Shown: positions 1-12,674 of the stretch, in pieces
Position numbering within the stretch: the stretch's first letter is position 1
Layout of the letters: each line of letters begins with the position of its first letter
Assembly: GCA_024114885.1 (NCBI GenBank)
Contig: CP099423.1
Coordinates: 2,633,020 to 2,697,019, forward strand
DNA: 64,000 nucleotides
Direction: 5' to 3'
DNA from: Septoria linicola
Lineage: Eukaryota > Ascomycota > Dothideomycetes > Mycosphaerellales > Mycosphaerellaceae
The notes under the pieces: model-generated
Seen by the model: the letters and a program-made list of their open reading frames with translations, nothing else
Told to the model about the DNA's origin: nothing
Databases searched by the model: none
Translations under genes and position numbers: made by a program

Positions 1-1
1 C

Positions 2-1250
2 GAGGATAATAATCTCTTAGAGTACTTGAGGCAGTTTATACTCTACTCTAATACTATGCCTACTTCGTATATAGACGAGCGTTCTCGTACTCTCCTATTT
101 ATATAAGGCCTTCTATTTCGTTTTAGTAAGAGGCTCTAGGCCTATCTTAGGTTAGACCTTAATAATAAGGACTTAGATTATAGTAAGCTCTTAAAGACAG
201 CCTAGCGTTAGATTAATAGTAATAAGGACTTTAAAACAGAAGTATATAACGAAGGCGGTAGAGACGTCTAGTAGTTATACGAAGTAGTAAAGAAGTCCGC
301 TCTAAGACTAAACTCTAAGTTCAAGGCTAGAGAAACGGTAGTCTATAAAGGCCGTAAGCTAGTAAGCGTCGATAATATTACCGCTAGTATATAAGACCTC
401 GTAATTACTACGATTCGTCGGCTCGAAGAAGGAGGCTCGTAGCTACTACGCTCGTCGATAGGATAGCGGGCGAAGTCTTACGATTACGACTATCTGTATA
501 TTCTAAGGCCTACTTATAGCTAGGAGATTTCGATTAACTTAGCTACGATAGATAACAGGTTAATAATTAAGGCCTATATAGCGATCGCTCTAAAGATTTT
601 AGGTTATTAGATATATAGGCTCGAAGGCTATATAGCTACAAACTATAAGTACCTATAGTAGTTCGAGACTAAGGGCTTAATATATAGAGACCTAAAGACT
701 AGTATTATATACTACGGAACGCCTTACCTAGGTACGGAAAAGATACGATACTACTAGGATAAGGAACTACTAAAGCTGTTCGTATTAATAGGAGTATTAG
801 AGTAGCGCTATAGGAAGATCGATCTTGAAAATATAGATCGTTTATTAACGCTAAGAGCGAGCTAGTAGAGGACAGCGAACAAGGTAGCTAGTATTAACGG
901 TCCTATTAATATTAGTTAAGTCGCTTCTATTATATAGGAGGATTAGGACGATCTAATCGGCGCCTACGTAGCTAGAGATAGCGTAAAGACAAAGCAGAAC
1001 CTAAACCCTTCTCGTCTAGTTAGAAGATAGCTAATAGGAGTATAGAAGCGGATTACGACCTAGGCTATAGCTACAAGAACCCGCGCTTATCGTCACTCTT
1101 ATATTAAAGAGGTTAAAGATAAAAACTAGCTAGCTCCTTACCTTATAGATATAGAGGAGTTAGAGGATTCTTAAACTTAGAGACGTAATAACGATAAGAT
1201 CGAGGATAAGTAGATATACGACTACCTAAACGGTCTACTAGTTCTAGTCG
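2..1250 (+). pseudogene. Gag-like region of the Ty3/gypsy element (5' truncated by window)
   Basis: The frame beginning at base 2 reads as a retrotransposon capsid-type protein. It has a stretch like LLFIQGLLFRFSKRLQ near positions 85-135, a charged region, and later the string VASINGPINISQVASIIQ near 880-935. I read that string as lying before the protease, by general resemblance to fungal gypsy polyproteins. There are many in-frame TAG and TAA codons, most of them restorable to Gln. I saw no convincing CCHC zinc knuckle. Capsid assembly is the family role; the boundary with Pol is uncertain. Confidence 0.65.
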
Positions 1251-1689
1251 CTCCTACGTATGCTTAAAAGCGAAAGAAGGCTAAGGAGCCTCTAAAGACC
1301 AAGCGTATAGATAACTACCTTCGAGCTATATACGCTAATAATAATACTAACGTCTTCTAGATAGACAAAATACTCGAATCTAAGATCTAGTTAAGCTTAG
1401 TAGAGATTATTCTCTATAGCGAGCGAGCGTCGTATTCCTTATAGGGTCGTATTCTAAACGATACGGATCTACGTAAGAAGCTTAATAAGCTCCGTATAAA
1501 GAAGCGTACGAATAGAGATAGCGGAGCTAAGATTAGCGTATATTCCTTACTATCTAAAGCCTTTAGCGAGTAGGTAGAGGAGGAGCTAATAAAAGCTATC
1601 TTAGCGACTAATATTAAGGCCTTCTAGGTTACTACTATAGCGATTAATATAGTTAAGCCTAGGCCCGCTTCTAAGCTTTATAAGCGAAT

Positions 1690-2130
1690 AGATAATATCC
1701 TTCTATTATTTAATAATATCTATTAAATTATTCTAAGTATCTACGTACCTACAAAGTACGGACCTCGAATAATAGCTTATAAGTCTTTAATTAACGAGAG
1801 AGCTAAGTTAATAATTATACCGATCGAATATATTCGAAAGCTTCAAGTCGGTATAACCCCTCTTAGTAATATTACTATAGGAGGAGTCGGAGGCAAGGTT
1901 ACTTTTATTAGGTACTACCTAGAGGTATTAATCGATACCTTTAGCGTAAGAGTTACGATACTATTTCTAGTCTTACTAGCGAACGGCCCGATCTTACTTA
2001 GCTAACTATAGGCGCGGCGTATACGCCTAGCTTCTAAGAACTATAATAATAGCTCTTAGGAGAGCTTAATTAGTACTCTAGACGGCCGTATTATTATATT
2101 TACTAGTTTTAATAGCTATAGTAATATACG
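1690..2130 (+). pseudogene. retroviral-type aspartic protease domain of the gypsy element
   Basis: This stretch reads as a pepsin-like retroelement protease: a segment ending KSLINERAKLIIIP, then NITIGGVGGKVTF, then a hydrophobic strand and NGPILLSQLQARRIRLAS. In the family the first segment carries the catalytic Asp-Thr/Ser-Gly-Ala. Here it reads Asn-Glu-Arg-Ala, so the active site is gone. The enzyme would cleave the Gag-Pol polyprotein. The assignment rests on position between Gag and reverse transcriptase and on the second-half motif, which resembles fungal gypsy proteases. Confidence 0.6.
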
Positions 2131-3329
2131 TACTATAGAATAAGTTCTAGGAAAAGCTAGAGTACTAAGGAATTAGCTCTAGTCGACGGTACGAGTATAG
2201 TAGAGGCTCTAACACGTATATCGCGTCTAGATTCTATAGAAGTTAGTATCCGAACTCTAACTTTTAGTAATTATTAGCTAAAGAATATAGGGTATACTAT
2301 CGAGGACTCTAGATCTTATAATAGTAAGGAGTAGGGAGAGGGATTATAAGCTTTTCAAGCTTCTACTACTCTTTCCGTATAAGGTTTAGTAGTTAGAGGT
2401 AAAAACTCTACTTAGGAGGGTTAGCTAGTAGAACGTTCCGTAGTTACCTTTTTAAACGATAATTACGTTATACCTCTTATACTATACTTTAAACTATACT
2501 AGTAGTATAGATAGATAAGCGATTAGTACTAGTATTCGTTTATAGTTACTAATAGCTCTAAACTCCTAGAGAATTAAGTCTTTAACTACCTTACGTAGTA
2601 GTTATCGTATATAAAGGTAATTTACTTTAGAGACTATTTTATAGCCGACTTAATTAGACAAAGTACCTCTCTACGATAGTAGCTCGAACTATCAAGACGA
2701 GTTAATTATAGCTAGACGTAAACATAGTATAACTATCTCGTAGTAGCGGCCGTTAAAGGCAACGTTACTAAATTTAGCTAAAATAGCCGACTTAAGAAGC
2801 TTTTACTAGCTACTAGCGAAGCTAAGCTAGCTTATACTAGCGAGCGAGACTTATACTAGGGTATTAGGTATAGTTTTAAAGATACTATACTAGTGTCTTA
2901 GTCGAGCTAGGGTTCGAATTATAGAGGCGAATACTTGATAATTGCCTATACGAAGCTTAGAGAGGCAGAGCTAGCTATCTAAGAACCCGGACTCTACGAC
3001 GAGGTTATTTCCGATAAAGTAGACGACGAGCTTAGCGAGGAGACGTACGTTATCTTAGCTACTATTAATATAGTAGTAGAGAGAGCTCGTAATAAAGAAG
3101 CTATAGGGTAGCGGAAGCTAGATAATTGTATTAGCGCCTATACTCTTTATAAGCGAGTTACTAATAAGATCAAACTAGTAAATACGGACATTACTATAAC
3201 TAACAGCTTAAACCCTAGCGGACTAAAGGACTAGCGACGGACTTATATTAAGAAGGAGACGGCTATACTACCTAGTACTAGACCTTACGATAGTAAGTAC
3301 TTAACTAAGAGGTTCTCGGCGATCGAGCC

Positions 3330-4920
3330 TAGATTACGCCTTACGCCTAAATAGCTTACAAAGTTCAAACCTAGTATAGAACTACTACTAAAGGAGCTAG
3401 ATTTGTTATACTATATACTAAGGAACCGAGAAGCTGCCTTTACGTAGGACTTTACGTATTTAGGCTGAATTAACCCTAATATTGCTCTACTATAGAAGAT
3501 TCGGACAGTTCCTTACGAGCTATAGTAGTATCTAGGCTTCAAGCTAAATCTATCTCTACGACACGTCGTAGAAGATATACTAAGATAACGAATCTAAGCT
3601 AGAACTCTTAAGCTATACTATAGTGCCTATCGAAATCTATACTTCCTTATTAGTAAGAAGATAAAGGTAGGTAAGCCTAAGAAGTATCGATTGATTAACG
3701 TAGCTTAGAAGTTCAATTAAGTCACTATAAGAGATTCGAACTTACTACTCGACGCTAAGGGTTTCTCTAAGGACTTTACTAGTTATACGCTAGCCTCGTT
3801 AGTTAATATCTTCTCTAGATATAACTAAATCCTACTCGATAAATTATATAGAGACCTTATAGGCTTCGATTTACTACTAGGCTTGTTACGGTAGACAACG
3901 TTACTATAAGGAGCTACGAATTCTATTACCTAGTTCGTTCGTATTATTAATCAAGTACTTATAGAGTATGTCTCGTATAAGGCACGGCTGTTCCTTAATA
4001 ATATTAGTATTAAAGAGCCTAAGACGAAGTACGATAATAAAGAGGTTAAACCTAGCCTCCGCCGTTACGTTATTAAACATATTATAGCTATAGACGACGT
4101 TCTCTATAATATAGAACGAGCTAATATAATAGTAGCTTTTAATAAGCTATAGCTCTATTACGAATAACTAGTAATCGTTAGTTATCTTACTAGTATTAAT
4201 AGTCGCTATCTAGACTTCGTAAGAGTAGCGAAGATTAAGAAGTAGCCGACGCTAGAGAATTAGAAGGAGGTTCGAATCTTCCTCGGCGTAGTTACGTACT
4301 ACCGCGTCTAGGTTAAAGGTTTCACGATTATCCTTACTCTACTATTTAAACTCTTATAGAAGAATACTAAGTTTTTATAGACTACTAAACACTAATTAGC
4401 TAAGGACGTCGTCTTAAAGGCACTAGTTTCAGCCCTAGCCCTAGTTACTCTTAACTTTAGAGAAAAAGTAGGACTTATTATCGTAGGTATAGATTCGAGT
4501 AGTAAAGGTTAGAGATATACGCTTTCCTAATATAATCGAGACGAGCTACTTCTCTACTATCTAGTTCGATATAAGTCCGGCCTATTTAACCTAGTAGAGG
4601 TTAAGTACGATACTAGAAAGCGTAAATGCCTTAGTATACTAAAGGTATTAAAGAAGCTGAAACTATAGCTATTTAGAGTATACTTCTAACTAGAGATTAA
4701 TACAAATACCCTCGTTTACTAGCTTAATAAAGCTACCTCTAATTTGCCGAATATAGTAATAACGCGCTAGCTAGTATAGATCTACCTCTTCGACTTTAAC
4801 GTTATATATGTTCCTAGTAAGAAGTATATAGCTCTAGATTCGTTATCGAGGAAGCCTATTACGCCTAAAGATATAAAGGCTATAGAATAGGAAGAAGACG
4901 TAGATCTAATAATTAATAAG
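3330..4920 (+). pseudogene. reverse transcriptase and RNase H domains of the gypsy element
   Basis: The order of blocks is characteristic: NIFSRYNQILLDKLYRDLIGF near 3805-3870, LLQGATNSITQFVRIINQVL at about 3905-3965, then the catalytic box at 3991-4005, which reads F-L-N-N-I. The conserved box is F-L-D-D-I; both aspartates are Asn because TGATGAT has become TAATAAT. The next block, KEPKTKYDN, is a familiar neighbour of this box in fungal gypsy elements. RNase H follows at about 4260-4910 (FLGVVTYYRVQVKGF, LIIVGIDSSSKGQRYTLSQ, LVYQLNKATSNLPN, FDFNVIYVPSKKYIALDSLS). Both domains are broken by many stops and catalytically dead. Confidence 0.9.
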
Positions 4921-5029
4921 TAATTCTTCGATACCTTTTACGTTAACGCTTTCTCTATATAGGTGATTTAGGGCGAGCTACCTACGATTAATAAGATCTA
5001 CTCTTAGGAGTTAATAAATATCGCTTTCG

Positions 5030-6290
5030 TACTTATACGGATATAAAGACCTAAGAGAGTTTCTAATAACGAGTACAAGCGGTTAAGAAAGAAGTGTCAG
5101 CTATTTTATATTAAGAATAACTAGCTCTAGCGCTAAGAGCGAGTAGCTAGACCTCTATAGCGAGTTATCGATAAACCTAAAGCACGAGCTCGTATTATTA
5201 AGGCATACTATTATAAGAACGGTTATCGTAGTACTAAATAGACGTATAATCTTATCTAGAAACGATAGTAGTAGGATAGGGTTTAGGCTTAAATCTCGCT
5301 CGCTATATAGTAATATACTATTTATAGTCTTCGGTATAGGAGATAGGTACCTAGAGAACTATAGATCCTACTCTAAGTTATAGTTAGCTAGTAGTAGTAT
5401 ATCGATAGCTTATATATCTTGAAAAACTATTCGTTAATAGTTATACGCGAATCTCTATCGCGTTAGCTAGAAGTATATATATTCTAGTACCTAGTAAAGA
5501 GTATCTCCTTAGTATAGATAGTAAGGTTTATATAGGAAGAGATCTTTTACTAGTAGGGTGCCGCTATAGAAGTTATCCTCGATAACTATAAGACTAACCT
5601 TAGTAACGTAGAGAAGCTACTACTATCGTACGGTATTAAACGTATTAACATTTCGCTATACTACTCTTAGTCTAACGCTATCGTTAAAGTCGGCTATAAG
5701 ACAATATTAGACGCTTACTTAAAACTCTCTAATAGCGGCCTTTATATGATTCGTAACTATATTCTAGTAGTACTATAGGCGGAGAGAACAATAATAGTCT
5801 CTACTACCGGCCTAATACTATTAGAGGTAATAATTAGGTATGACGTAGTACTACTAATCGAGCTAGAACACCGTACCTTCTAGATTATAGATTAGGGTAA
5901 GGTTAAGACTAGAGTAGAGCTTCTTACGATTCGAGCTTAGGCTCTAGAAGCTATAGAAACGACTATAGAAGAAGGACGACTACGTTAATAGCGTCTCCGA
6001 GAATAGAATAAGGCGTACTTCGATAAATATCGCTATATAGACCTTACTATACTAAAGGAAAGAGATCTCGTATTAGTATACTACTCTAAATTAAAAACTA
6101 GCTTCTCCTACAAGCTTATATTTAGGTAGGAAGGCCCTTTTAGAGTGTCTGAAGTATTATAGAGAGGTATATCGTATAAACTTAAGGAACTAGATAGCTC
6201 TAAACGAGAGTATATCTATAAAAGGATAGACCTTAAGAAATATATCTTTCTATAAGAAAACCTAAAGCTAGTTCCGGATTAAGTTAAACT
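5030..6290 (+). pseudogene. integrase domain of the gypsy element
   Basis: Downstream of RNase H the frame gives a zinc-binding-like N-terminal part, a core with LEVYIF..LVKSISLVQIVRF and VILDNYKTNLSN (the place of the D-N-x-x-x-F motif), a tract IKRINISLYYSQSNAIVKVGYKT (family form: S-x-x-Y-H-P-Q-x-x-G-x-x-E), and a basic C-terminal part ending near DLKKYIFLQENLKLVPDQ. The H of YHP and the catalytic Glu are replaced. Integrase inserts the cDNA into the chromosome; this copy cannot. The C-terminal PFRVSEVLQRGISYKL segment resembles the GPF/Y module of gypsy integrases. Confidence 0.85.
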
Positions 6291-6604
6291 AGAAGAAGTA
6301 CTACTACTAATAGAGAAGGTTATAGAACTAGGCCTTCTACCTAGGTACAAGTATCCGTAGATCTTTATTAGTAAGCTATTAGTAATAACTTAAGAAGAAA
6401 GGAAGAGTTATATACGCTAGCTACTAATAGAGCTTAAAGAAGAAGTAGAAGACTTAGTAAGCTAAAGGCTAAAGCTAGCCTAGTAGAGCTAAAGATTTAG
6501 AAATTCGATAGGCGATACTTAATTAGGGGTATAAGCTAAGATCTAGCTACTAAAGCCTAGCCTCTACTATAAAAAGGCTAATCTTCCTAAGATCGTACTA
6601 TCTC

Positions 6605-7245
6605 GAGCGCTTCTTTTATTCCTAGAGCTCTAATCTAACCTTCCTAAGTACTTCTCTTAGTCCTAAAGCTACTATTAAGCTCTAATTAGAGCTTTCTAAG
6701 CTTATAATTTACTAGACTAGTATAAATCTAGGTGAATCTTAGCTATCCTAAGTACTTCTTTTATTCCTAGAGCTACTATCGAGCTCTAATCTAACCTTCC
6801 CGAGCTCCTCTTTTACTAGATTAGTAAGAATCTAGCTAATCCTAGCTGTCTCGACGCTGTTTTCTATAGCTAAGATAAGTATCTATATAGCTAGTTACTC
6901 TCCTAAGCTTAACTTTTAAGTATAGATTCTATGTCCGCTAGTTAACCTACTATCCTACTCCTTTTTCTAAGTCTCGAGCCTACTATCGCTATAAAAGTTA
7001 GCTATCCCGAGCTACTTTCTACTACTAGGTCTAAAATCTAAGCTAGATCTATACTCCTAAAGCTCTTTTCTACTAGCGATTTCTAAGGTTAGTACTATAA
7101 TCTACCTTCCTAGAGCCTTTTTCTATTACTAATCGGCGAAGTAAGATAATAGTTATCTGTCCTAAAGGTCCTTTTACTACTAATTTTCGCCTAACTAAAG
7201 GAATCGCTAAAAGTATTAGTTTCTAGTAGAGAATTCTTGAAATTT
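6605..7245. repeat. degenerate tandem repeats after the gypsy integrase
   Basis: The string TTCTTTTATTCCTAGAGCT occurs at 6611 and again at 6756 (spacing 145), each followed by TCTAATCTAACCTTCC a little later. Looser copies built on TCCTACTCC, CGAGC and CTACTTTC continue near 6945 and 7040-7125. They look like a decayed direct repeat array of about 145-195 bp units in the 3' non-coding part of the retrotransposon or just beyond it. No coding frame is evident. Confidence 0.5.
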
Positions 7246-8160
7246 AAGGTTTTCAGCCTATATAAAGGTAGAGAAGCTTGAATCCTCGGTAATAACGGCT
7301 CTAATAGCTCCTTTCTAGCTAATTAATTATAGCGCTAGCGGTCTCTTACGATACGGAAAGCGCGATCTAGTAAGTCGACCGAGTATACGAAAAATAAGGC
7401 TCTTTTAAGTTAGTAGGAGTAACGACGATAGTATCTAAGTCTTAGTCCTTGTCGGCGATAGTAAGGTATATACTATAGTAGTTAGTAGTAGCGTTAGTAG
7501 TATACGATAGCTACGGAAGCGTTAAGGTAAAGTAAACTTTTAGTTATCTTTTTAAATAATAACTAAAACCTTACGTAACTAAGCTCTACGTATAGACTCC
7601 TAATCCTAATAGTAGTTACGCTACTACGATAAGGTATATAATTAGACTACTTTCACGCTCTAAACGATCTCTTCTTCTTTATTAACTATTAATTAGTTAC
7701 TATAGAGCCTTGCTTCTATTAAGTTCGATTCTTATCTTTCGTTACTACCTAGTAACGCTATATAGCTATTTATATACGTAAGTAGTAACTAATATAATAG
7801 AAAACTCTATAACCGGTCACGCGCTCGACCCTCCTCGCTATTTAAGTTACTTATTACTAGTTACGCGCTTTATATCGCTCTAAGCTATTAATACGACTAA
7901 TTAAAGATATTCTCTTTCTCTATCGCGTATAAAGAACAAGACTTTCTCTTTCTAGCGTTCTTTAACGCCTAAACGCTTATTAAGACTAGCGCTTTTACTT
8001 TCTACCTCGCCTATTCGAAGTCCTATATAAGAACTACTTAGATAAGAGTCTCTAAAGAAACGACGAAAGGTAGCTTCTTTAAGTTCTATATAAGGTATAG
8101 CGCTCGCTTATACTAATCGCGAAGGCTCTCTCGTTAGTTTCTAGGCCTTAAGCGGACCTC
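7246..8160. other. no recognisable gene; spacer before the next pseudogene
   Basis: This stretch of about 0.9 kb has stops in all frames and no homology I recognise. It may hold the remains of the gypsy 3' LTR (a TATATAAAG string sits near 7260) and the upstream region of the pseudogene that follows. No RNA gene or repeat stands out. Confidence 0.4.
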
Positions 8161-11080
8161 TTACTAGTATAACGAACCTTGACAACGCTACCGAAGCTAT
8201 TCTATCGCTAGAGACTCTATAAGAATAAGAGGAGAGTATCGACTTAGTACTTAAGTAGGTCGAGGAAGTAAACGATAGAATAAAGATTAGTATATTTAAC
8301 TTCTTTAAACGCCTCTTAGCTAAGATTTTACTAAAGTACCTTGACGTGTAGAGCGTAAAGCGCGATAATATAAAGAAAATACGCTAAGAAGGCCGAGACT
8401 TAGTAAAGGAGAGAAACTTAATCTAGTAGTAGCTATATATAGAGTTTAGGTACGAGTAGAACTTCCTCTTCCTTAACTAAGTCTTATACGATAAAGAGAT
8501 ACTTAGGAACCTTCGTTAATAGTTAAATAAGTATAAAGGCGTCTTCGAAGAGAGCGAGCCTAAAGACTAGGTTTTCTTAGCGTAGTAAAAGTAAGATCGT
8601 TTCTATTAGTAGGTAGCGAACATATTCTCTTATAGCTAGCACTTTTAGCTATAGAGGAGTAAGAAGACTTCTAGCTCGTAAGGCTTAGGCTTTATTAATA
8701 CGAACTTAGATAGGAGACGCTACTAGAACAAGTTTAAGGTAGAGCTCTTATAGGTCGACGTATTTAGCTATAAGATAAAAGAAGCGCGCCTAGAGGTAGG
8801 CTATAAACTTAATTAGTACAGATTTACGGTCAAGCTTACTAAGAGAGAGCGTAAAGGAGAGACCTTCGAAGAACCGACCTACGTGTTCCTAGTAGTAGAG
8901 AGATAGCTCTCGATGTCCTATAGACTATTACCTCCTCCTAGAAACTTAAGACCTAATAGACGTCTCTCTTCCTCTACGCCTAAGAGCCTATCCTTATCTA
9001 GTCCTACTCGAAACTCTAATTAAGAAGGAGAAGGAGAAGGTAGTTTACTTACGACTCTAGAGCCTCGCCTTAGAGATACTATATCGCCTAGTACTATATA
9101 GAGGCTAAAAGCTTAGTTAGAGAAGTTAACGCTAAGCTCTACGAAGAAGCCTACGCTCGTCCTTCGTAAGAGTAGAAGGCTTACTAGAATTCGCGCTAAA
9201 GAAACTATTATCGACTCGATCGAAACTTCTCCTATACCGAGTACTTCGAGTAATAGCGATCCTATATAAGACTAAGTTTTGCCTACGACAGAACTACTAC
9301 TAGGTCTATAACGCTTATCGCTAATCGTACTAGAGGATAATAGTAGAATTAAGCTAGAGAACGACTTAGAGCCTAATCTACGCTACTAGGCTTATATAAA
9401 GGATAGTGTTACCTCCGAAGTCTATTACTATATAATCGTTAGTAGTACTCTTAAAGAGGTTAATAATGTCTAGGAGAAGAAGAAGGTAGCTAAGAGCTAC
9501 GCTTTAATTAATATTCTTCTATACCTTAGCTAGCCTCTTTATAAAGAATATATAGCTAAGATAGGTAATACTATAGGTTTAAAGCTACCGAAGACAGCTA
9601 ACGTAACGTATATCCTCTACTAGCGTATTATTTAGATAGGTAGTATAGCCGATCTCTAAGCCCTTATCGCCTAGAATACTTAAAACTAGACGTAGTTTAA
9701 GCTAGAAGCGAATACTTTCTTCCCTAAGCCTATAGGACGTACTCGTTATAGTAAGAAGAGTACTAATACTTAGGAGCTAGAGGACGATATCGACGCTCTA
9801 ATACGTAAGGTAGGTAGAAGCTATCTCGGGCCCTTTTAGTTCGTAGTAACTAAAGTAGACTTGAAGGTTACTTCTAACGTCTATTAGAAGGCTTAGGAGC
9901 TCTTAGACTATAATAGTAATAAGGGTACCTAGACTAATTATAGCTTCCTCTTTTCGTCTCTTTCTACTAGAGGCCTATTTTAGATCCTAGACTCTTTACT
10001 CGAAGCTATACGGTATAAGTTTATAGTGTATCGATAGTATAACACGGCTATTAGTTAGTATAGTTAGTCTCGTAGTATATAGTACTCGCTATCCTAATAG
10101 CTTCTTCGCTAATATCCTTTACTATAGCTATACTAGCTAGTTACTACTCCGTATACGACTATTAAGTACGTAGCCTACCTATCTACGGCCTTTTATATCT
10201 TCGACGATAAGGCTAGTTCTAACTACCCTAACGGCTTCTAGTATATCGCCTTGAACGAGAATATACTACTTAAGGAGAAGGGCCTTAATTAGGTTTAGTT
10301 TACGATCTCTCTAGACGATACTAGCGATAGAGAACGACTTTTACTAACCTCGGACACGATTAGTAATAGGCTCTTTAACCCTAAGGAGGCAAAGTAACTA
10401 GCGAGGCGTATTATCGCTAATAAGTAAGGCTATAGTATAGGTTTCGTCGAAACTACACCTCTAGTAATTACCGACGAAATAAAAGCTAATCTTAAGCTTA
10501 GTTAGAAGAACCTTTATACTAATACGGGCTCGCTAGTTATTTCGTACCTCTATATCCCTTAGTAGTATACTCGTATAGGCGAAGAGTATCGTATAATTCC
10601 GATAGTGTTTCTAGCCTACCCTAATAGTCGTACGTTAGATAAGCTACCTAATAGTAATTATATTAACGTTCCTATAGTCTATAGCGTATATCTCTATCGC
10701 GAGCGGATACCCTTTATAGCTTCCGGCACTATATACCCTACGCGAGTAATAAAACCCTTCGCTACTAAGATACTTCTAACCGGCCTAGGCCCGATTTCCG
10801 ATACCTTAGTAGGCCGAGTTCTATAGGCGGATTAGGTAGTAAGTATAGAGATAAAGAAGCTCTTTAGTATAAGTAAGGAGGAGTTTAAGGTCTATATAGC
10901 CGAGTAGTAGACTACGGCTAAAGCTTAGTTCGATACCGCCTACGCTACAGCTATAGATATTAAGAAGTAGGTATTTAGCGAAGCTAGCTTTATAAGCGCG
11001 GATAGTAACTTAGAAGTGTTAGTATTAAAGAAGAGAGAGGCTGTTCCTAAGGAGATTCCTAAGGATATAGTAGAAGAGTA
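8160..11080 (+). pseudogene. long unassigned protein pseudogene, about 970 codons
   Basis: One + strand frame reads as a single protein for about 970 codons, interrupted almost only by TAG/TAA that replace Gln or Trp codons. The N-terminal third is charged and alpha-helical (FFKRLLAKILLKYLDV near 8300; RYEQNFLFLNQVLYDKEIL near 8450). A Ser/Pro/Thr- and Gly/Glu-rich linker follows at about 8930-9260. A more ordered C-terminal half ends EAVPKEIPKDIVEE near 11040-11080. The longest stop-free piece is 10605-10826 and contains NYINVPIVYSVYLYRERIPF. I do not recognise the family. Lying between a retrotransposon and a SNF2 gene, it could be a host gene or mobile-element cargo. Confidence 0.6.
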
Positions 11081-12129
11081 ACGTCTAGCGAATAATAATC
11101 GGATCTAAGAAGGTGTTTTTAGTAGTTATCGTTAGAAAAGGTAACTATTTAATAGGCCTCTAATTAAAAGTTTAATAGACTTTAATAGAAAGACTAGCTA
11201 GTTATAAGCAATTCTAAGTAAGGTCTATAGGTAGTTAAGTATCTAGTTAGATACTAAGGAAGGGAGGATTAGTAAGGTAAAGGCCTACCTATATACCGTA
11301 CTTAGTAGTTTTAGTATAAAAGTAAGGTAGTAGCTCGTTTCTAAGATAGGAATGTTTACTCTACTTGATTAATTTAATGTCCTACGGTCCTAGTATAGGC
11401 TCTTAGTCTTAGGACTACTATTTTAAGCTCGTTACTACTAGTTAATATACGTATTACAAGACTATTACTCTCCGAATAGGTCTTGTTCTATAGTAACCGC
11501 TCTTATACCTACCTAGGGAGTTAGTATTAGGGTAGTTATTATCTATTACTAGTAAATATTTTAATACCTTAGGTATTATAAGCTTATATAATAATACCTA
11601 AGGTATCCCTATATACGTACGAGAAGTAGAATTCTAGTTACTTCTAATAAGCTAAGCCTAATCTAGCTATTACGATCGATAGTTAGGGCTTAATAAAAGC
11701 TTATTTCTAATATATAAATCTAGATATAAGATATATATTCCTCTACTACTACTAAATTTAGTAGTAATAAAAGGATTTCCTATCTTACTTATAGATTCCT
11801 TTACTTTCCTTTACTTACGCGTAATATCGCTAGCTTATTTGTCGTATATATATAGGTATATATACTATAAACGTCGCTTTATTTACGCTAGCTTCTAATA
11901 ATATTTAATAATCTATCTTCTCTCCTCTTCTTCTTCTTCTTCTTACCTCTAATATCTATCTCTACTTCCGCTTCTCTCTCTATCGCGTTACTAGCTAGTA
12001 ATTTATTTCTCTATTTGTTCGCTAGCTATATCCGTACCTCCTCTAAGTATATTACTATCTAGTAAGTTATTTCCTATTTACTTAGAAGCTACTTAAAGCG
12101 AGCTCTAAAGATATATATAATAGTACTTT
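11081..12129. other. intergenic, T/A-rich, possible upstream region of the SNF2 pseudogene
   Basis: No coding frame is supported. The left half holds a strong nested palindrome (11563-11606). The right half is pyrimidine-rich with a (TTC)n run at about 11926-11945 and TATA-like strings (TATATATATAGG near 11846). It could once have been a promoter, but RIP creates TATA strings everywhere, so this is weak. Confidence 0.4.
11563..11606. repeat. nested palindrome / cruciform-like inverted repeat
   Basis: Two arms, AATACCTTAGGTATTAT (11563-11579) and ATAATACCTAAGGTAT (11591-11606), are inverted copies separated by about 11 bp. Each arm is itself nearly palindromic around CCTTAGG or CCTAAGG. Such double symmetry could be an element end, a recombination footprint or a binding site. 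No adjacent gene relation is evident. Confidence 0.7.
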
Positions 12130-12674
12130 ATAAGAGACAAGTTTCTAAGTCGGAACCTAATACTCTCTTAAATAAGAGAACTAAGGTCGGCGATACTATA
12201 GAGACCCTCGTAGTAGACCTACTCGACGCTCTATTACTATTCGCGACCTCGACTACGAAGAAGGTATAGACTCTATATAAAAAGTAAGGACCGAATACTA
12301 AGGTCTTATGTAAGAGACTAGCTACTACTTCGCTCGATAATATCCTAAGCGTAATAGTTTTACGCGACGATTTAGCTAAGAGTAGAGTAGAGACGCGAGT
12401 AAACGACTTAATAAGTATCCTAGATTCAAGTATTCGACCTACTTCTACTATACTAACCTAGAGTATATTTGCGTATAGTATTAAAGCTATATAGATTACG
12501 TAGAAAGACGATAACTTAGCTAGATATATAGAGCTTAATAGCCTAGATTAGTTCCTATTAGTATAGTATATAGTTTTTCCTACTCTAAGAGAATACTATA
12601 AGTATTTTATAGTAAGAGTTACCTCTATATTCTCTAATATTACTTTAGTAGAACGTATTACGTAGTAGAATAAA

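Larger units (their letters stand above)
1..6290 (+). mobile_element. RIP-degraded Ty3/gypsy LTR retrotransposon, left end outside window
   Basis: Reading the + strand through TAG/TAA codons gives one continuous Gag-Pol order: Gag, aspartic protease, reverse transcriptase, RNase H, integrase. That order, with integrase after RNase H, is diagnostic of Ty3/gypsy rather than Ty1/copia. The nonsense codons are nearly all TAG or TAA where CAG, CAA or TGG would fit the family, as RIP predicts. No 5' LTR is visible because the window opens inside Gag, and I could not define a 3' LTR because no second copy is available for comparison. The element cannot encode working enzymes in this state. Confidence 0.9.

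Noticed and set aside
7246..8160. 3' LTR of the gypsy element
   Set aside because: A TATATAAAG string and position are suggestive, but with the 5' LTR outside the window there is no second copy to define it.
10605..10826. 73-codon open frame as an independent gene
   Set aside because: It is only the longest stop-free piece of the roughly 970-codon pseudogene, in the same frame, and has no ATG at its left end.
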